Assembly (NCBI GenBank): GCA_001829185.1
Contig: MIAR01000059.1
Location: 1 to 64,000 of the forward strand
Length of the DNA: 64,000 nucleotides
Direction: 5' to 3'
From: Spirochaetes bacterium GWB1_60_80
GTDB lineage: Bacteria; Spirochaetota; Spirochaetia; Treponematales; UBA12059
Under the pieces are notes generated by a model. That model did no database searches. It worked only from the letters and a program-made list of their open reading frames with translations, and was not told the DNA's origin. This document shows, piece by piece, positions 61,880 to 64,000 of this stretch. Each line of letters starts with the position of its first letter. Within the stretch, counting starts at the first letter, position 1. The translations under genes and the position numbers were made by a program.

Positions 61880-61884
61880 CGGGC

Positions 61885-62892
61885 ATGGCCTTGCTCACGT
61901 CCCTGATGGCGGTTCCGCCCGGACCGCCCTGTCGGCTTGACGATTTCTTGCTGGCGCAACTCACCATCGAACTGGCGGCGCATTGCGACGTCAGCCGCTT
62001 GTCTAAAGGCAAGCTCCGCCGCCTGATACTGGCCGGCGCTGTCCAGGTGGATGGTCGGCCGTTCACCGTGCCGACCCGGACCCTGAAGGCCGGCCAGCGC
62101 CTAGTGGTGCGCATCGATACGTACAAGCTGCTGGAAGAGAAGGCGGTGGCCGATACCGCCTTCGAGTCGGGCGGTGGCATCGTCTACGCCGACCGCTGGC
62201 TGTTGGTGGCCAACAAGCCGGCCGGCCTGCCTTCCGACCGCACCGTCGTAGCCGGGCGCGACAACCTGCTGGCCGCCGTGTCGCGCTATCTGGCCGCCGA
62301 TAGCGCCGGCGGTGTTCAGAATGACGGTGGCGACGGTGGCGGACTCTGGTTGGCTCACCGGCTGGACCGCGAGACTTCCGGCCTGGTGCTTTTTTCAAGA
62401 CAAGCAGAGGTAAATAAATATTTCCACGAATTGTTCCGCCAGCGGCGGATTGACAAGGAGTATGAGGCTCTGACTGGCCTGCCGCCTCAACCCGTACCGC
62501 GGAGCTTCCGGGTCGAAAACCGGCTTGATCGGGTCAGCGCCGCCGGCGCGGCCGCCCGTTGGGGCAGCGTCGGCGAGGGCGGGCAGATAGCGGCCACCAG
62601 CTTTAGCCTGCTGCGCCGGCTGGAACGGGGGCTGTGCCTGGTGGCGCGACCGGAAACCGGCCGAACCCACCAGATTCGCGTCCATCTGGCCGAGGCCGGC
62701 TTGCCCATACTCGGCGACAGCCTCTACGGCGGCGCGGTCCGCGTGGCCGGCCAGGCGGTCGGCCGGGTCATGCTGCATGCCGCCAGGCTGCGTTTCAAGC
62801 ATCCGGCTGACGGTCGGGAACTGTTTTTTGAACAGGCGCCCCCGGAGGATTTTCAGCGCTGCCTTGGTTTGCTGGGCGCGACGCAACCTTGA
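61885..62892 (+). CDS. RluA-family 23S rRNA/tRNA pseudouridine synthase
   Basis: From ATG 61885 the protein has 335 residues; the frame open further upstream only reads the tandem palindromes. An S4-like RNA-binding segment comes first (LSKGKLRRLILAGAVQVDGR). The catalytic region has VANKPAGLPSDR and HRLDRETSGLVLFS with the conserved Asp, then GRTHQIRVHLAEAGLPILGD. It isomerises uridine to pseudouridine in rRNA. The exact target is not readable. Confidence 0.9.
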   Translation: MALLTSLMAVPPGPPCRLDDFLLAQLTIELAAHCDVSRLSKGKLRRLILAGAVQVDGRPFTVPTRTLKAGQRLVVRIDTYKLLEEKAVADTAFESGGGIVYADRWLLVANKPAGLPSDRTVVAGRDNLLAAVSRYLAADSAGGVQNDGGDGGGLWLAHRLDRETSGLVLFSRQAEVNKYFHELFRQRRIDKEYEALTGLPPQPVPRSFRVENRLDRVSAAGAAARWGSVGEGGQIAATSFSLLRRLERGLCLVARPETGRTHQIRVHLAEAGLPILGDSLYGGAVRVAGQAVGRVMLHAARLRFKHPADGRELFFEQAPPEDFQRCLGLLGATQP

Positions 62893-63110
62893 ACCCCCGC
62901 CCCGTGGTGCCGCCGATACCATGTTTTTGCTTTTCGCCACTTGCGTATTCTTGAATTTGCCTTTATTATGGACTTGCCGTGATCCGGCGCTTCCGCGGCG
63001 CGCACCCAGCGCACTTGGCCGGCTCCGGCAGGGATTCCTGGTCGTTGATCGCCGTGGCGCGATGGCTGGGGATGCTAAGAAAAACTATACTTGTTGCGAA
63101 AGGATCGTTC

Positions 63111-63620
63111 ATGGCTACACCCAAGAAACCAGCCGACAAACCGGCTCCAGCCAAGACTGCCACCACCGTGAAGAAAGATGTCGCCGCCAAGACGACCACC
63201 AAAGCGGCGGCTAAGCCGGCGGCTAAGCCAGCCGCCAAAGCCGCAACCAAAGCGGCGGCGAAACCGGCCGCCAAGCCGGTGGCCACGGTAAAGCCCGCCT
63301 ACCCGGAAAAGTTCACCCTGACCAGCATGTCGGCCTACATCGCCGATTATCAGGGCGTCAGCCGCAAGGATGGCCGCGAAATCCTGGACCGCGTCTTCGA
63401 GCTGATCGAAGCCGGCGTCATGCAGGGCGAGCGCGTTCCGGTTGGCACCCTGGGCAAGGTTCACGTCAAGATCCGGCCGGCTACCAAGCCGCGTATGGGA
63501 CGTAATCCGCTGACCGGCGAGGCCATCAAGATTGCCGCCAAGAAGGCTACCAAAGTGCCACGCTTTACCTTCAGCAAGAATTTCAAGGAAACGGTACTCA
63601 AGGCCAAGACCGCCAAATAA
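63111..63620 (+). CDS. HU/IHF-family DNA-binding protein with Lys/Ala/Pro tail
   Basis: ATG 63111 with AAAGGA gives 169 residues. Residues 2-60 are a Lys-Ala-Pro-Thr-rich disordered tail with AAKPAAK units, like histone H1 or the HU tails of some actinobacteria. Residues 65-160 form an HU-like domain (VSRKDGREILDRVFELIE, VPVGTLGKVHVKIRPATK, MGRNPLTGEAIKIAAKKA). It bends and compacts DNA. A T-run terminator follows at 63661-63709. Confidence 0.9.
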   Translation: MATPKKPADKPAPAKTATTVKKDVAAKTTTKAAAKPAAKPAAKAATKAAAKPAAKPVATVKPAYPEKFTLTSMSAYIADYQGVSRKDGREILDRVFELIEAGVMQGERVPVGTLGKVHVKIRPATKPRMGRNPLTGEAIKIAAKKATKVPRFTFSKNFKETVLKAKTAK

Positions 63621-63660
63621 GCCGTCGGACCGGGCGCGACCGTACCCGGTGCCGTGACGA

Positions 63661-63709
63661 CCTCCGTTGACTGTCGCGCCATGGCGTGCGGTCGGCGGAG
63701 GCTTTTTTT
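63661..63709 (+). terminator. Terminator of the HU-like gene
   Basis: CCTCCG (63661-63666) pairs with CGGAGG (63696-63701) around a long GC-rich loop, followed by a T-run at 63703-63709. Confidence 0.75.
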
Positions 63710-63808
63710 CGTCGGCCGCGCTTGCATTCGGCTTGGCTGGCCCCTAGTATTCGAGATGGGCCGCCGTCGCATCCTCCAGCCGGTCTGGGTCTATGAGGAG
63801 TCAGTACA

Positions 63809-64000
63809 ATGATCAGAATACGTAGCCGGGCGGCCCTGTTGCTGACCCTGATTACCGGTAGCGCCGCTTACTTGATGCAGGCTTTCCTGGGCATATTCTA
63901 TGAACGCGACCTCATTTCCGTCTTCAGTCGCCTGCGGGTTTTCAATGTCATCGTCGTGACCCTCGTCCTGGGATCTAATATCCTGTTCTGGCTGGCGCTG
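63809..64000 (+). CDS. Membrane protein, 5' end only
   Basis: ATG 63809 with GAGGAG opens a frame of 64 codons to the window edge. It begins MIRIRSRAALLLTLITGSAA, with a second hydrophobic stretch VFNVIVVTLVLGSNILFW. The protein clearly enters the membrane. No family can be assigned from this piece. Confidence 0.7.
   Translation, partial: MIRIRSRAALLLTLITGSAAYLMQAFLGIFYERDLISVFSRLRVFNVIVVTLVLGSNILFWLAL

Overview
The window (about 62% G+C) most resembles a spirochaete chromosome, probably in or near the Treponemataceae. The best evidence is a Borrelia-type P83/100 antigen homologue (12578-14173), a fused aspartate carbamoyltransferase PyrB-PyrI (14229-15821), several periplasmic or outer-membrane proteins that look spirochaetal, many lipoproteins with relaxed lipoboxes, class III cyclases and a chemoreceptor. 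No rRNA, tRNA, CRISPR or prophage was seen. The species assignment is inference.

Layout. 1-14.2 kb is a cell-envelope region: a partial Ig-repeat lipoprotein, two paralogous barrel/transglutaminase-like/TPR proteins (one with its catalytic residues lost), a FecR-like protein, a beta-propeller/HEAT protein and P83/100. 14.2-17 kb holds PyrBI, a DTW-domain tRNA modification enzyme and a small lipoprotein. 17.1-30.2 kb is one long minus-strand purine-catabolism operon, read from a good promoter at 30.3 kb: three-subunit xanthine dehydrogenase, NCS2 permease, the YlbF/FdrA/YlbE oxamate carbamoyltransferase set, a cyclase-family amidohydrolase, a family III CoA-transferase and an amidase. 30.3-32.5 kb is mgtE, with its own promoter and long leader, plus a small membrane protein. 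32.5-37 kb holds a hybrid sensor kinase broken by two copies of a miniature transposon, then a chemoreceptor. 37.3-40.7 kb is a two-gene FAD oxidoreductase operon of opine/hydroxyproline oxidase type. 41-44.5 kb has a glycosyltransferase-like gene, an aromatic-acid-exporter-like gene and a scrambled zone of repeats, a QueG-like ferredoxin protein and a MarR fragment. 44.5-52.4 kb has two nucleotide cyclases, a repeat lipoprotein, an MFS transporter, uridine kinase and a nitroreductase. 52.5-60.4 kb is a methionine operon that appears to make homocysteine directly from aspartate semialdehyde: DUF39 fused to ferredoxin, UPF0280, MetF, MetH, Asd. 60.5-64 kb holds a tandem adenylate kinase, an RluA-type pseudouridine synthase behind an unusual 15-bp palindromic array, an HU protein with a histone-H1-like tail, and the start of a membrane protein.

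The most notable discovery-type signal is a dispersed 129-bp element with terminal inverted repeats and three hairpins. There are four full-length copies and one truncated copy, and three of the full copies are flanked by perfect 4-bp YTAR target duplications (TTAG, TTAA, CTAG). Two copies interrupt one sensor-kinase gene, and removing each copy plus one duplication restores the reading frame exactly. A second element of 234 bp and its 102-bp deletion derivative sit in the same neighbourhood. Other points of interest are three promoters placed so that the start codon lies at or within a couple of bases of the expected transcript start (leaderless mRNAs), and an oxamate-linked operon that may extend oxalurate breakdown to oxalate and oxalyl-CoA.
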